From Orientallactaga sibirica (taxonomy: Eukaryota > Chordata > Mammalia > Rodentia > Dipodidae): 64,000 nucleotides of DNA. Below, piece after piece: positions 45,951-55,474 of this stretch. A model generated the notes under the pieces. The model ran no database searches. It was not told the origin of the DNA and worked only from the letters and a program-made list of their open reading frames with translations. The translations under genes were made by a program, and so were the position numbers. The DNA lies in assembly GCA_036365145.1 (NCBI GenBank), contig JAEOAD010002183.1:310001-374000 (forward strand), read 5' to 3'. The number at the start of each line of letters is the position of its first letter. Positions within the stretch are counted from its first letter, which is position 1.

Positions 45951-46099
45951 AAAAAACCTCGCAAAAACCAAAAAAAAAAAAAAAAAAAAAGTGTAAATAA
46001 CATTCCTATACTTTCCATGTACTATCAGTATTTTATTACAGTTCTTCATATGCAAGTCAAGAGGGTCTATATCTTTACAACAATAGCATGCTGTTAGAC

Positions 46100-46235
46100 A
46101 TGGGAACAGAGTTGATGCTTTCAGACTCATTTTACAAGAATAGATCAGAGAAAGTTGAGCAACTGCCCAAGGCCACAAAGCACAAATGACACTTTCCAAG
46201 GAAGTCTAGCCTGCTCCTAGGCAAGAACAGAATTC
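46100..46235 (-). mobile_element. MIR, antisense
   Basis: CTCATTTTACAAGAATAGAT, GAGCAACTGCCCAAGGCCAC and TCTAGCCTGCTCC follow the reversed MIR core. Confidence 0.7.
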
Positions 46236-46506
46236 CTGAGGGGAGGGAAAATATATTCTCTCTCATGTTCCATAAACCATCAGCTTTTGGCTACATTAAG
46301 TTTGAGTGGTGGGAACATCTGCTTGATAACCGGATTTAAATTTTGACCATCCCTAATCTTTAAAAAACACAGTTGGGAGAAGGAGAAAGATAGGAAGAAC
46401 ATAGAGAAGGTAGTATGTTTCTCTGATTGACACCTACACAGATATCACATATAGAGTCATGAGTCGACGCCCCTGCCCCCAAACCTCTAACACTTAAAAC
46501 TTGCTT

Positions 46507-46790
46507 CAGGGCTGGAGAAATGGCTAAGTGGTTAAGGCGCCTGCCTGCTAAGCCTAAGAACGTGGGTTCCAATCTCCAGGTCCCAGGTTTAGCCAGATGC
46601 AAAAAGTGAGGCAAGGGCGCAATGCTGCACTTGTCCACAAGGGGACGCACACATCTAGATTTCATTCGCAGTGGCTGAGAGGCTGCTGGAGCACCCATTC
46701 TCTGTCTTCCTCCCCCTCTCTCTCTGTTCTCTGTCTCTCTGTGTGTCTCTCTCAAAAAAAAAAAAAAGATAAAAATAAATAAATTAAAAA
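46507..46790 (+). mobile_element. tRNA-derived SINE
   Basis: GGGCTGGAGAAATGGCTAAG, GGTTCCAATCTCCAGGTCCC, a 30-bp insertion (GTGAGGCAAGGGCGCAATGC), CATCTAGATTTCATTCGCAG, (CT)n and AAATAAATTAAAAAAAA tail. Confidence 0.93.
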
Positions 46791-47164
46791 AAAAACTCGC
46801 TTCAGTTTAGAACTTATGGAGAATGGGAGCAGGAGGAAGGGGTGGGAAGGAAACACCTCCACGTTCCTCCTTCTTTTCTAGCAGATGAGCATTTCTTGAC
46901 AGATGCTTTTTCCCACATGATAGCAATTATATCAAAGCTAAAACCTCACATTGAGATTTAGAATAGGTCATATCACTAATACTGAAATGCAAATGTATAC
47001 TCTTTCTTTTACCAGTAAAAACAGCATGTTAAGAAAAAAGAAGAAGAAAAGAACAGCATGTCTACCTTCATTTCACATACACACAATGGAAAATTCAAAT
47101 TTTGAATATAAATGTAATAGTGCACTACTTGTTGACACTTGATCCCTTGCCTAAGAGGTGAGAT

Positions 47165-47380
47165 GGTATGGTGACACGGAACCAGAGCTCTGTTGGAGTT
47201 GGAGTTCTGGTTATTCCAGTTACAGCTGTGAGCCCTTGGGCAAGTTGTCTTCCTGCACAACCGGATAACACCTACCTCCTCAGCTGACAGTGAGGATTAA
47301 ATGTGCTGGTATATGGACAGTGTGTAGAAGAGATCCTGGCACCCCGCCTTATTAACATTAGCCACTCACCCTCTCCCCAT
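47165..47380 (+). mobile_element. MIR abutting the EPSTI1 exon 5 donor
   Basis: CACGGAACCAGAGCTCTGTT, GCTGTGAGCCCTTGGGCAAG, CACCTACCTCCTCAGCTGAC, GTGAGGATTAAATGTGCTGG, GAGATCCTGGCACC: clear MIR order. Antisense to the gene and ending within a few bases of the donor at 47380-47385. Confidence 0.85.
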
Positions 47381-47385
47381 CTTAC

Positions 47386-47469
47386 CTTCTCTCTCTGAAT
47401 TGCCTTCATTTTTTGGAGCTCAGCTTCTTCAGCTTCCTTCCTGATTCGTATAGATTCATCTCTCTTTAG
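47386..47469 (-). CDS. EPSTI1: EPSTI1 internal exon, probably exon 5 (84 nt, charged coiled-coil)
   Basis: The exon is exactly 28 codons and phase 0 at both ends. It reads LKRDESIRI, then RKEAEEAELQKMKAIQREK. The acceptor is ATACAATTTAG and the donor is GTAAGA at 47380-47385. The Lys/Glu/Leu pattern suggests a continuous charged helix or coiled coil. Human EPSTI1 has LKREESVRIKKEAEEAELQ here, so only a few conservative changes are seen. Skipping this exon would keep the frame, since it is a multiple of three with symmetric phase. An old MIR lies immediately beyond the donor. The downstream intron, 13.5 kb, is the largest complete intron in the window. Confidence 0.97.
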
Positions 47470-47718
47470 CTAAATTGTATTGAGATTACAGAGGACAAAA
47501 AACAGTTACCATTTTTCAGTCTGAACTTCTGGAACACAAAATTATGATGAAAGGCAAATTACAGTATTGTTTGTGTTATACCTCACCATGATTATAGGTT
47601 GTTACTTGAAGCCACTTAGATCGCAGGGAATGGCCAGGCTGAATCGCCTGCCTATGAAATTTCCGTGTTTCTTTCTTGGTGTATGCCTGACACTTTCTGT
47701 CTCTGCCTTTCTCTGTCT

Positions 47719-47721
<3 letters not shown>

Positions 47722-47756
<35 letters not shown>
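47722..47756. repeat. (TG)n microsatellite
   Basis: About 17 TG units in the 1.1-kb intron between EPSTI1 exons 4 and 5, preceded by a CT-rich tract (47690-47721). Confidence 0.97.
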
Positions 47757-47759
<3 letters not shown>

Positions 47760-47879
47760 CACACAGGAAGAAGAAAAGACAAGTTATTTTTTCTGATTAT
47801 AAAACCCTCAGAGTTCATTGTAAAAATCACTGGGTATCTTTTTTTAAATTTATTTATTTTTATTTTATTTTATTTTATT

Positions 47880-48030
47880 TTGGTTTTTTGAGGTAGGGTT
47901 TCACTGTAGCCCAGGCAGACCTGGAGTTCACTATGTAGTCTCAGGGTGGCCTCAAACTCATGGTGATCCTCCTACCTCTGCCTCCCGAGTGCTGGAATTA
48001 AAGGCGTGCACCACCAAGCCTGGCTTTAAT
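47880..48030 (-). mobile_element. B1 SINE, antisense
   Basis: GGTTTTTTGAGGTAGGGTTT, ACCTGGAGTTCACTATGTAG, TGCTGGAATTAAAGGCGTGC. Flanked by AATTTATTTATTTT-like direct repeats. Sense relative to EPSTI1, within an intron. Confidence 0.95.
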
Positions 48031-48034
48031 TTAT

Positions 48035-48245
48035 TTATTTTAATTTTATATTCATGATGGTGCCTTCGATAGCCTCCTCCCTTTCCTCCCCCCTTAGAAG
48101 GGACCCTCCTCATTGGGGAATGTGGGTTGTAAATTGTGGGGGTAGCCAACAGTTATGGGGAAGAGGCAATGTCTCTGTGCATAATGAACCAACTTATGGC
48201 TCTAATACTCTTTCTGCCCCCTCTTCTCACTGGGTATTTAAATAT
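48035..48245 (-). mobile_element. Possible L1 3' end fragment, antisense
   Basis: CCTCCTCCCTTTCCTCCCCC, TCCTCATTGGGGAATGTGGG, ACCAACTTATGGCTCTAATA, TTCTGCCCCCTCTTCTC recall reversed L1 3'UTR sequence of another subfamily. Uncertain. Confidence 0.4.
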
Positions 48246-48353
48246 TTTTGAACTACTTCCATGTTTCCATGACTGGCTTGGGGAAAATTTATATTCTTGG
48301 AACTAAGACATAGTGTTAAGCAACAGTGAATACACAGTTAAGTTAAACTATTT

Positions 48354-48377
48354 AAAAAAAAAAAAAAAAAAAAAAAA
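48354..48377. repeat. Poly(A) run
   Basis: About 24 A residues without an attached recognisable SINE, in the intron between exons 4 and 5. Confidence 0.9.
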
Positions 48378-48605
48378 GCTTCTCTTCACCAAAGGTCATG
48401 TTTGTACATGTGACTTGGATAAGAACTGTGGGTATTTTCCTCTTCACTTCTCACTTCCTCACTTCTTTGATTTTAAGAGTTGCATTTTGCAGATGGTTTA
48501 AGGCATTATGCTTTCTGTAAGGTTACTGTGTTATTTCATGGGTATGTGATAGTGTTGGCACTGAAATTCCTTGCCAAAATTAAACCAGAAGAAATGAATT
48601 CTGAC

Positions 48606-48679
48606 CTTTTGCTGGTATTTAGATCGCATCATTTGGAGTTGTTGTTTCTGCCTGACTTCAGCCTCGGATTGGCTTCCAC
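48606..48679 (-). CDS. EPSTI1: EPSTI1 internal exon, probably exon 4 (74 nt, GGSQSEAEVRQKQQ region)
   Basis: The exon starts with GT, giving Gly with the last G of the previous exon, then encodes 24 residues: GSQSEAEVRQKQQ, then LQMMRSKYQQK. It ends on a complete AAG codon (phase 0). The acceptor is TTTTTTCATTAG. The donor is GTCAGA at 48600-48605, which has C at +3 and is weaker than the other donors in the gene. If splicing failed, the frame would read into the intron for about 14 codons to a stop. The Gln/Lys-rich content marks the start of the helical, coiled-coil-prone region. Confidence 0.95.
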
Positions 48680-48921
48680 CTAATGAAAAAAATGAGCCAT
48701 GAAGGTAAAACATAAGCGTTAAGTGGAAATGTCAGCCATCAGGTACTAATTAATACATAAGTCTGCAGCTTGAGTTTCTTTAACATTTCCATGCCACGGA
48801 CATAAGAGCGCAGCCAGCTATCTTAAAAAGGAAGGATATCTTTCTGAGTTCTATCTCCTTTGTGTTTGGGAAAGTCTTTACACCAAAATGATCAAGAGAG
48901 GTTTAATGAAAATCACCCAAA

Positions 48922-49075
48922 GGGCTGAAGAGATCGTGTAGCACTTAAGGTGCTTGACTGCAAAGCCAGAGGACCCCAGTTTGATTCCCCAGTACCCACA
49001 TAAGGCCAGATGCACAAGGTGGCGTTTACAGTGGTTAGAGGCCCTGGCATTCCCATTCTCTCTCTCTCTCTCTCC
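48922..49075 (+). mobile_element. tRNA-derived SINE, shortened
   Basis: GGGCTGAAGAGATCGTGTAG, GTTTGATTCCCCAGTACCCA, a deletion of about 25 bp before TTTACAGTGGTTAGAGGCCC, and a TC tract. Confidence 0.9.
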
Positions 49076-49090
49076 CCTCTAATATATGAG

Positions 49091-49131
<41 letters not shown>
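49059..49131. repeat. (TC)n and (GA)n arranged as an inverted repeat
   Basis: (TC)n at 49059-49074 faces (GA)n at 49097-49131 across a 22-bp spacer, so the two can pair as a hairpin. Confidence 0.9.
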
Positions 49132-49132
<1 letters not shown>

Positions 49133-49344
49133 TCAATCTGAATCTCTAGAATACTGGGGAAAGTCTAAGCCTAAAGGCACAAGGCTGTCATCTTGACTAC
49201 TCAGGACTCAGGTGGGTCTTTAAGAAGAGGTGCTGATGTTGACAGTGAAGGTGAAAGCCTTGCTAACATGACAGAGACAGAGGCATGAAGTTTGTGAGCT
49301 CAAGCCTAGCCTATACTATGAGACCTGTCTCAAAAAAGTAGGTT

Positions 49345-49532
49345 AAAGGTCTGGGGAGACAGCTTAGTAAGCATGGGGCCTTGGATTTGATCCTCAAAAA
49401 CCATAGCAGATGTGGGGGCATATGCCTGTAATCACAACGCTGACTGAGAAGGCAGATCTCTGGGATCCATTGGTCAGCCAGTCAAGACTATTGGCAAATT
49501 CCAAGCCAATAAGAAACACCATCTCAAAGGAG
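49345..49532 (+). mobile_element. B4-type SINE
   Basis: GTCTGGGGAGACAGCTTAGT, TGATCCTCAAAAACCATAGC, GCATATGCCTGTAATCACAA, GGGATCCATTGGTCAGCCAG. Confidence 0.78.
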
Positions 49533-50196
49533 GTAAATAGTGTTGGCAACTGAAGACATGCTTGTATTAACTATCTATGTGGACTGTGTCCAACATTTAA
49601 GTTCTAAGCTTCAGCTCTTGAAAGGATGGGAAGTAAAGAGGCAAATGACTCCCATTGGGTGGCACCCCTCTGAAGAACTGAACCCCCACAGAGGTGGCCC
49701 AGATGATCCATCATGTTGGCAGTACAAAGGTCCCTTTATCTACAATGAAAACCAAGGTGACACATCTTGACACCCACCACTGGTCCCCAGTTCATTCTCA
49801 TCTTGCTTTTGGAGTTGACTCGCCCTTCATCTCCTTCACATCAGCAGTTCACTGCCATAGTGAAAGCACTGTGATAGCTTTTCCTCTCATCCTGACTAGT
49901 ACTGTGACAGGGCATATGCAATGCTCCAGGTAAGCTTCTTCAGAGTTGATCATCTAAGAGGCTCTAAATTATTTGCCAATTAAGTCATCACTTTACTCCC
50001 ACGTAACTGTGGCAGCATGCATTTGCTATTTGTAGAAAATCAGAAGCAGCAATCTACCTGCATACTTTCAGTGTCAAGTGCATTCCATCCCAAGCAGCAC
50101 AGAACAAGCCCTTGTGTACAAAATAAGACCTGCAAGGTTCCAGCGGGAACCATGGGTGGCCCTGCCTCCCTTTCCTGCTATTGGTTTGCTACTTAC

Positions 50197-50280
50197 CCAG
50201 CCGCCTGGGCACCAGATGAACTGGTTTTGCTCTATTCTGCTGCTTCCATTTCTCCAGGTCTGCCAGCTCTTGCTCCGCAA
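50197..50280 (-). CDS. EPSTI1: EPSTI1 internal exon, probably exon 3 (84 nt, EKWKQQNRAKP region)
   Basis: The exon begins with TT, which completes an Ile codon begun by the A of the preceding exon. It then encodes 27 residues: AEQELADLEKWKQQNRAKP followed by VHLVPRRL. It ends with a single G, so the next codon is split in phase 1. The acceptor is CACATGGCTTAG and the donor is the consensus GTAAGT at 50191-50196. The LEKWK...NRAKPVHLVPRRLG block is among the most recognisable parts of EPSTI1 and is nearly the same in human. A 106-codon open frame on the opposite strand at 50017-50337 is only the shadow of this exon plus flank. Confidence 0.96.
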
Positions 50281-50639
50281 CTAAGCCATGTGAGAAAGAT
50301 CAAACCATCAACTGTTAGAATTGGGAAAGAAGCCTGAACATTTTAAAACACAGAATATAATCACCATGCAGAAATTAGCTATTTGCCAGGATGAGTGGAC
50401 TAGATGTCCAGGAAAAAAGAACACTTCCAAGCCCCACTATCTGGAAACACCTTCGGCTCAACCCTGTGCTACTTTCTAAGTGTCTATACAGAGAGTGCAA
50501 ATTTGAAAAACAACCTGAACTACTAAAACAGAGAAATATAGGTTTCCCTCCAATTCCAGCATTCTTAAGATCTATAGTAAGTTTCTTATAGCAAATGTAT
50601 ACAAAACTAGAGAATCTGTGTCAATAAGAACTTTTTAAC

Positions 50640-50763
50640 ATGGAAGGCAGAGGTAGGAGGATCTCCATGGGTTTGAGGCCACCTTGAGACTACATAATGA
50701 ATTCCAGGTCACCCTGAGCTAGAGTGAGACCCTACCTCAAAACACCAAAAAAAAAAAAAAAAA
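50640..50763 (+). mobile_element. B1 SINE, 5'-truncated
   Basis: Begins at GGAAGGCAGAGGTAGGAGGA, then TGAGACTACATAATGAATTC, CCCTACCTCAAAACACC and an A tail. Confidence 0.93.
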
Positions 50764-51044
50764 TTCTGATGCCTATATTTGCTTTATTTTAAATATACCC
50801 AAAGCTCTGCAATTCTGGAAAATGAGTGTTCTGCACAGTAGATGAACACCCCAGGCCTGCTCTGGCTCCTGCCACTCTACTCTACTGGGGCAGAGGCTGC
50901 TCCCTGGGAAACGGGGCTCATTATCTAAACAGTCACTCTTCGAGACAGCTGCGGGCACCAGTGAGATATTAGTTCTGTTCCTCCATTGTATACTCTAATA
51001 TCTCCATTAGACTAGATTGTTCTAAATGTCCATTGATTTTTTAA

Positions 51045-51258
51045 AATATTTCTATTTATTTATTAGCAACAGACAGAGAGAAAGAGGCAGAGAGAGAGAG
51101 AACAGGTGCACCAGGGCCTCCAGCCACTGCAAACAAACTCCAGATGCATGCGCCACCTTGTGCATCTGGCTTCATGAGTACTGGGGAATTGAACCTTGAA
51201 CTGGAGTCCTTAGGCTTCACAGGCAAGCGCTTAACTGCTAAGCCATCTCTCCAGCCCT
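51045..51258 (-). mobile_element. tRNA-derived SINE, antisense
   Basis: (ATTT)n tail, GA tract, CACCAGGGCCTCCAGCCACT, CATCTGGCTTCATGAGTACT, CTAAGCCATCTCTCCAGCCC. Confidence 0.95.
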
Positions 51259-51259
51259 G

Positions 51260-52100
51260 ATAATTTTTTTAATTAGAAAAAGAAAAAACTAAACCATCTA
51301 AAATCCAGACCATATTGAGACATAAAATCCTATTCAGCATTAAAATTAAAAGTTTGTAAGATGTCAGAACCTTGGGGGTTGTGTTGGACAAATGTCTGCA
51401 GTTCTCAAAGTATTAATGGACTATGACTTTCATTTACTATACTGATCCACTATACTACCCAGGTCATTACTTTTCTAGTGGGGGCTCTTTAGATAACTGC
51501 TTTCCTGCTGTGTCCTTATGCCCATCATTATTCACAAAATTAAATTTCCTACCACCAACCTAATAGAGAGCACAGAATTTTAGCACTCCCCCACTGCTTG
51601 ACTTGAACAAGCCTCATAATGTCCTTGTGAACTAAATGAACTTTATCTGGCTGTCAACTAAATTCTATACCTTTAAGAGGCAGAATCTGTATTTACTGTA
51701 CTTCAATTAAATATGTTATATACCCCCTAAGTAAAGAAGCACCGAAGAGTAAGATGTGGTTCCTACCCTTCTGATTATGACATAGAAAAGAAAAATGGAT
51801 TATGCAAACAATATAGTTGAGGATAAAGCTACAGAATTATTGGAATCTAGAAGCTAAAGAAGAAGGGTGGGACATATCAAAAAAGGTACAAATTACTTCA
51901 TAGTCTATTTGATATATAATTTGTCTGTTTCAAAAGTATCCATAGGGCAATTTCAGTTCTAGCAATCAGCACAACGTTCCAGGGATAAGGGTCGACTAAT
52001 GGCAATAAATGTGAAAGTAAATCTAACAGAAATCCAAGATTTGCAATCATACCATGAGTTCCGTCACTAGTAGAGAAACGGAGTTAGAAGTGCTAACAAA
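51260..52100. other. Unique intronic sequence, no feature seen
   Basis: About 840 bp in the intron between EPSTI1 exons 2 and 3. No exon candidate between the two SINEs that bound it. Confidence 0.45.
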
Positions 52101-52104
52101 ATAA

Positions 52105-52290
52105 CAATTTTTATTTATTTGAAAGCAGAGAGAGATAGAGGGCATGTCAGGGCCTGTGGTTGCTGCAAACAAACTCCAGATGTATGTGCTACTTTGTGCA
52201 TCTGGCTTTACATGGGTACTGGGGAACTGAACCTGAGTCATCAGGCCTTGTAGGCAGGCATCTCAACCACTGAGCCATCTCTGTAACCTC
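52105..52290 (-). mobile_element. tRNA-derived SINE, antisense
   Basis: Tail TTTTTATTTATTTGAAAGCA, GTTGCTGCAAACAAACTCCA, CATCTGGCTTTACATGGGTA, CTGAGCCATCTCTGTAACC. Confidence 0.93.
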
Positions 52291-52384
52291 TAGAACAATT
52301 TTAGAGTATAATTAAAACTGCTAAAGAGCAGATCTTGATGTGATTTAGCTCATCTTTATAAGTCAGAAAATAAAAAATACTTTT

Positions 52385-52690
52385 AACTGGCAGGGGACGA
52401 ATCCCATTTGGTGATTGCTTCAAAGCAGGAGGGACTGAGTTCAGTTCACTTCCAAATGTCAGGACATTCACTCCTAATCCCATCACCTGGGAGGTGGACA
52501 CAGGTGGATCCCTGAGGTTCACTGGCTAGCTCATCTGGCCTAACTGGTAAGACTCAGACAAATGAGAAACCCTGTCTCAAAAAGAGGTGGACAGTGTACC
52601 TGAGGATGATGCTTGAAGTTGTCCTCTGGCCTAAAAACATGGACACACACACACACACACACACACGCATGCACAAAAAATACTTCAAAC
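52385..52690 (+). mobile_element. B4-type SINE
   Basis: CATCACCTGGGAGGTGGACA, GGATCCCTGAGGTTCACTGG, AGAAACCCTGTCTCAAAAAG, GAAGTTGTCCTCTGGCC and an (AC)n tail at 52642-52666. It ends about 60 bp from EPSTI1 exon 2. Confidence 0.82.
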
Positions 52691-52752
52691 TAAAACAAAC
52701 CAATTATAAGAAACATGAGCATTCTGAATGTTAAATGAATAAATGTACATAC

Positions 52753-52811
52753 TTCTCTGTATCTGTTGTCTCCGGTTTTCATTTGGTGCTATCAGGGTAT
52801 ATGTGCCTGTG
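52753..52811 (-). CDS. EPSTI1: EPSTI1 internal exon, probably exon 2 (59 nt, YTLIAPN region)
   Basis: Read on the minus strand, the exon starts with one nucleotide (C) that completes an upstream codon. It then encodes 19 residues, including YTLIAPNENRRQQIQR, and ends with a lone A. The acceptor is ideal: a long pyrimidine run ending TTCATTCTAG at 52812 onwards. The donor is GTATGT at 52747-52752. Human EPSTI1 has YTLIAPN followed by an Arg-rich NRR...IQR stretch here, so the identification is firm. The exon is far too short for an ORF scan. The upstream intron is more than 11 kb and runs out of the window. This segment precedes the coiled-coil part and has no known catalytic motif. The comparison with human is from memory. 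Confidence 0.93.
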
Positions 52812-52819
52812 CTAGAATG

Positions 52820-53685
52820 AAGAGGGGAAAATAAAAGGGTTATTCTATCATGAGAAATTACTAAACCACCAGATGGTCTTCTTCTAACTGCCTCCAGATA
52901 GGTATTGGGGAAGGTGATCTCAAGATCCAGTTCTCTTCCCGAAGGAATCTAGCTGGTAGGGCCGGTGGAGTAGCTCATTCTTAAACTCCTTCAACCACTA
53001 TTCTTAGTTGAGTGTTCTTGCAGGGGCCCGTTGCTCCTCTAGGTGGCGCTTGTAGGCAAATCCCTTCAAGACTGACCCTCTTCCATGTAATCACATTGGG
53101 AGGACAGGAAACAAGTCAGAGTCATTTGTCATGCAGCCACGGCCTCTTCATGACCCATCTGAGCAGTCCACTGACCCCCAGTTGTGTGTGTTTTAGGTTT
53201 TGACTGTTAGAAGCCTGAATCCACTCGGTTCCTCATTATTCTGAGGATACAGGTTAAATGTAACAAGCGATCAGAGAGGCCAAGAGTCTTAACATATGCG
53301 AACCAGACTCTTCTTTCACGTAAAAATATTCAACGCTGTGAAACCATGAAATACTGAGATCCTTAAAATATTGTGAGCTTTAGAGGGCAGAGGTGGGCTT
53401 CACTGATGTGATGTATCTGCCAGGTCTGTGGCACAGTGGCTGGCCCAAAGTGGCTGCATAGTGAACTGAGGGCTAAGTTGAAACGAAACACCACAGATCC
53501 CACTTGAGTCTGCTCTGGGGGGCTCTTCCTTGAGTTATGCACATGTCCCACAAGGGCATGTATGAATGTTTCCTAAAGCAAAAAGATAGTAAGCAACAGA
53601 CTGCAGCATGCATCCCGCTAGTGTTCAAGAAAATTCTTTGGCTAAACACAAGCAACTTATAATCGCAGTTTAAAATAAAAACCAT
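52820..53685. other. Unique intronic sequence upstream of EPSTI1 exon 2
   Basis: About 870 bp of moderately higher GC than the surroundings. Short frames at 53012-53203 and 53363-53703 lack splice context; no further exon supported. Confidence 0.4.
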
Positions 53686-53689
53686 AGCC

Positions 53690-53844
53690 AGGCATAATGG
53701 CACACGCCTTTAATCCCAGCACTCAGGCAGCAGAGGTAGGAGGATCGCCATGAGTTCAAGGCCACCCTGAGACTATAGAGTAAATTCTAGGTCAGCCTGA
53801 GCTAAAGTGAAACCCTACCTCGAAAAACCAAATAAATGAATGAA

Positions 53845-53883
<39 letters not shown>

Positions 53884-53884
53884 A
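53690..53884 (+). mobile_element. B1 SINE with (AATA)n tail
   Basis: GCCAGGCATAATGGCACACG, CACTCAGGCAGCAGAGGTAG, TGAGACTATAGAGTAAATTC, CTCGAAAAACCAAATAAATG, then an AATA microsatellite at 53830-53884. Confidence 0.95.
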
Positions 53885-53889
53885 ACTTA

Positions 53890-54590
53890 AAATCCTAGTT
53901 AGTCTTAGAAGTCTCTCTTCAGTGTGGAATGTACAATTTCAAAGCACAAATTAGCAAAGGCCAAACAGTAGAGACCAAAAGTGATGATTAACAGAAGCCA
54001 TTTCTTCCTTATCTCATTATTTTCCTAGCAGCAAGCTTCAGCTAGCTTCATCCTGGACTTTAATTTTAGACTTGTATTGTGAGGTGTGCATGCAAATGGG
54101 GCTACTGGGTGCCCAATTACCTAATGCATATCAGCAGCTGTTGCATGGGTAGCCTAGCATGCATCCAGGTTTATGAATACAGAACTGGAAGACTGCTACT
54201 GGAAATTAATCCCTTATCCCTCACATGTTCTTTGTTCACCTTAGAAAGATTTTTTTCACTCCTCAATTGTCAGTACTTTATAGGCACTGGGGAGCTGCAA
54301 TTCTGTGAGTAGTTCCTGGAAACTGCAATATGCTGCCTTGGTGAGCCATTCTACAGAGCCTTAAAGCTGCAACACAAGACGCTGGATCTCAATGCCAGCT
54401 GTGAAATCGTTGCACCATCTTCAGTGCTAAAACGGTGATGCGGTCTACGCTGGGGATTGGCCTGGGCTGCAGATGAGCACTTCACCTTAACCTTTGCCAT
54501 CCATCAGAATCACCCGAGGGCTTGTTGGCAGGCAGGCTTGTTTAAAGGGCAGCGTTTCTGAGTCAGTAACTCTGGGGTGAGATTCAATAA
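53890..54590. other. Unique intronic sequence, no feature seen
   Basis: About 700 bp. No repeat family or exon recognised; the 54079-54312 frame is short and without splice context. Confidence 0.4.
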
Positions 54591-54594
54591 TAAG

Positions 54595-54717
54595 CATTTT
54601 TAAAAAAAAATTTATTGACAACTTCCTTAATTGTAGACAATATCCCATGGTACTTCCCTCTCTCCCCCCAAGTTCCCCAATGCTGTTTGTGCTGGCTAAC
54701 CCCATCACTGTTTGCAA
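54595..54717 (-). mobile_element. L1 3' terminus, antisense
   Basis: TTTATTGACAACTTCCTTAA, TTGTAGACAATATCCCATGG and CCTCTCTCCCCCCAAGTTCC are the exact reverse arrangement of 14225-14300. Only about 120 bp was copied. Confidence 0.85.
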
Positions 54718-55090
54718 TGGATAATCTTCACTGTCAACTTCACTGGATTTAGAACCACCTAACGGAGAGTCTATGAGGACATTTCCAGAGAAGGGAACTA
54801 GGGAAAGAAACCTGTCTGGAATGTGGGCAGCACCATCTCATGGCTGTGGTCCTGGACTAGGTAAAAAGGAAAAGGGAGGCACTGAGCTGAGCACTGGCAT
54901 GCATCTCCTTCCGTTCTGGATTGTAGACTCCATGTCATCAGCTGCCTCACATTCCTGCCACCATGCCTTCCCCAATTTGATGGACTGCACCCTCAAACTA
55001 TGAGCCAAAATAAACATTTCTCTATTAAGTATCTTCTCACTCTTTTTTTTTTTGTCACATTAACAAAAAAGTAGCTAACATAATACTGAC
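54718..55090 (+). mobile_element. Interspersed LTR-like repeat
   Basis: GGATAATCTTCACTGTCAAC, GGATTTAGAACCACCTAACG, GGTCCTGGACTAGGTAAAAA, TGGACTGCACCCTCAAACTA, TGAGCCAAAATAAACATTTC. Same family as 15250 and 41545. Confidence 0.65.
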
Positions 55091-55134
55091 CAGAGTGCTA
55101 TACAAAGAAAAACCATTGCTGTAGATCAATGGTT

Positions 55135-55465
55135 CCTATGGTTCTAATATGGTTTGTCCCAATAAAGCTCATGAGTTGCCAATGTATTCATGTTGAGAGG
55201 TGGTCAGGCCTTAAAAAGGTGTTGAGGGCCCTAAAGGCACCACTCTTACAAGGGATTAATGGATTGATTTATGCTATTCTCACAGGAGTGTGTTAGGTCT
55301 CAAAAGACTGGATGAGTTAAGAGTACTGTTACAACTCAATGCTACTCACATGTCTGACCTCTCCACTATGTTATGATGCAGCCAAGGAGGGCCCAGTCCA
55401 GGTACTGGCTTGGACATTCTAGGTACAAAAATTATAAAGCAAATAAATCTTTCTTAAAAACATAC
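55135..55465 (+). mobile_element. MaLR-like LTR
   Basis: TATGGTTTGTCCCAATAAAG, AGGTGGTCAGGCCTTAAAAA, GGATTAATGGATTGATTTAT, TTATGATGCAGCCAAGGAGG, AAAGCAAATAAATCTTTC: a nearly complete MaLR-type (MLT1/MST-like) LTR. Confidence 0.75.
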
Positions 55466-55474
55466 ATTACCCTA

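Larger units (their letters stand above)
33778..52811 (-). other. EPSTI1: EPSTI1 gene, partial: five internal coding exons and four introns
   Basis: Five minus-strand exons of 59, 84, 74, 84 and 74 nt are separated by introns of 2472, 1517, 1136 and 13534 bp. Each exon is bounded by AG and GT. The split codons agree: the final A of the first exon plus TT gives Ile, and the final G of the second plus GT gives Gly. The joined frame has 125 codons and no stop. The peptide follows the EPSTI1 order known from human and mouse: YTLIAPN, then AEQELADLEKW, then GSQSEAEVRQKQQ, then RKEAEEAELQKMKAIQREK, then SNKLEEKK. EPSTI1 is known as an interferon-induced cytoplasmic coiled-coil protein linked to macrophage activation and antiviral responses; it was first described in breast carcinoma-fibroblast co-culture. 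The first exon lies right of the window. Exons after 33778 were not located. Confidence 0.95.

Noticed and set aside
46360..46755. 131-codon minus-strand frame, the longest in the window
   Set aside because: Most of it is the reverse of a tRNA-derived SINE with its CT tract.
50017..50337. 106-codon plus-strand frame as a gene
   Set aside because: It overlaps a confirmed minus-strand EPSTI1 exon and has no splice or similarity support of its own.
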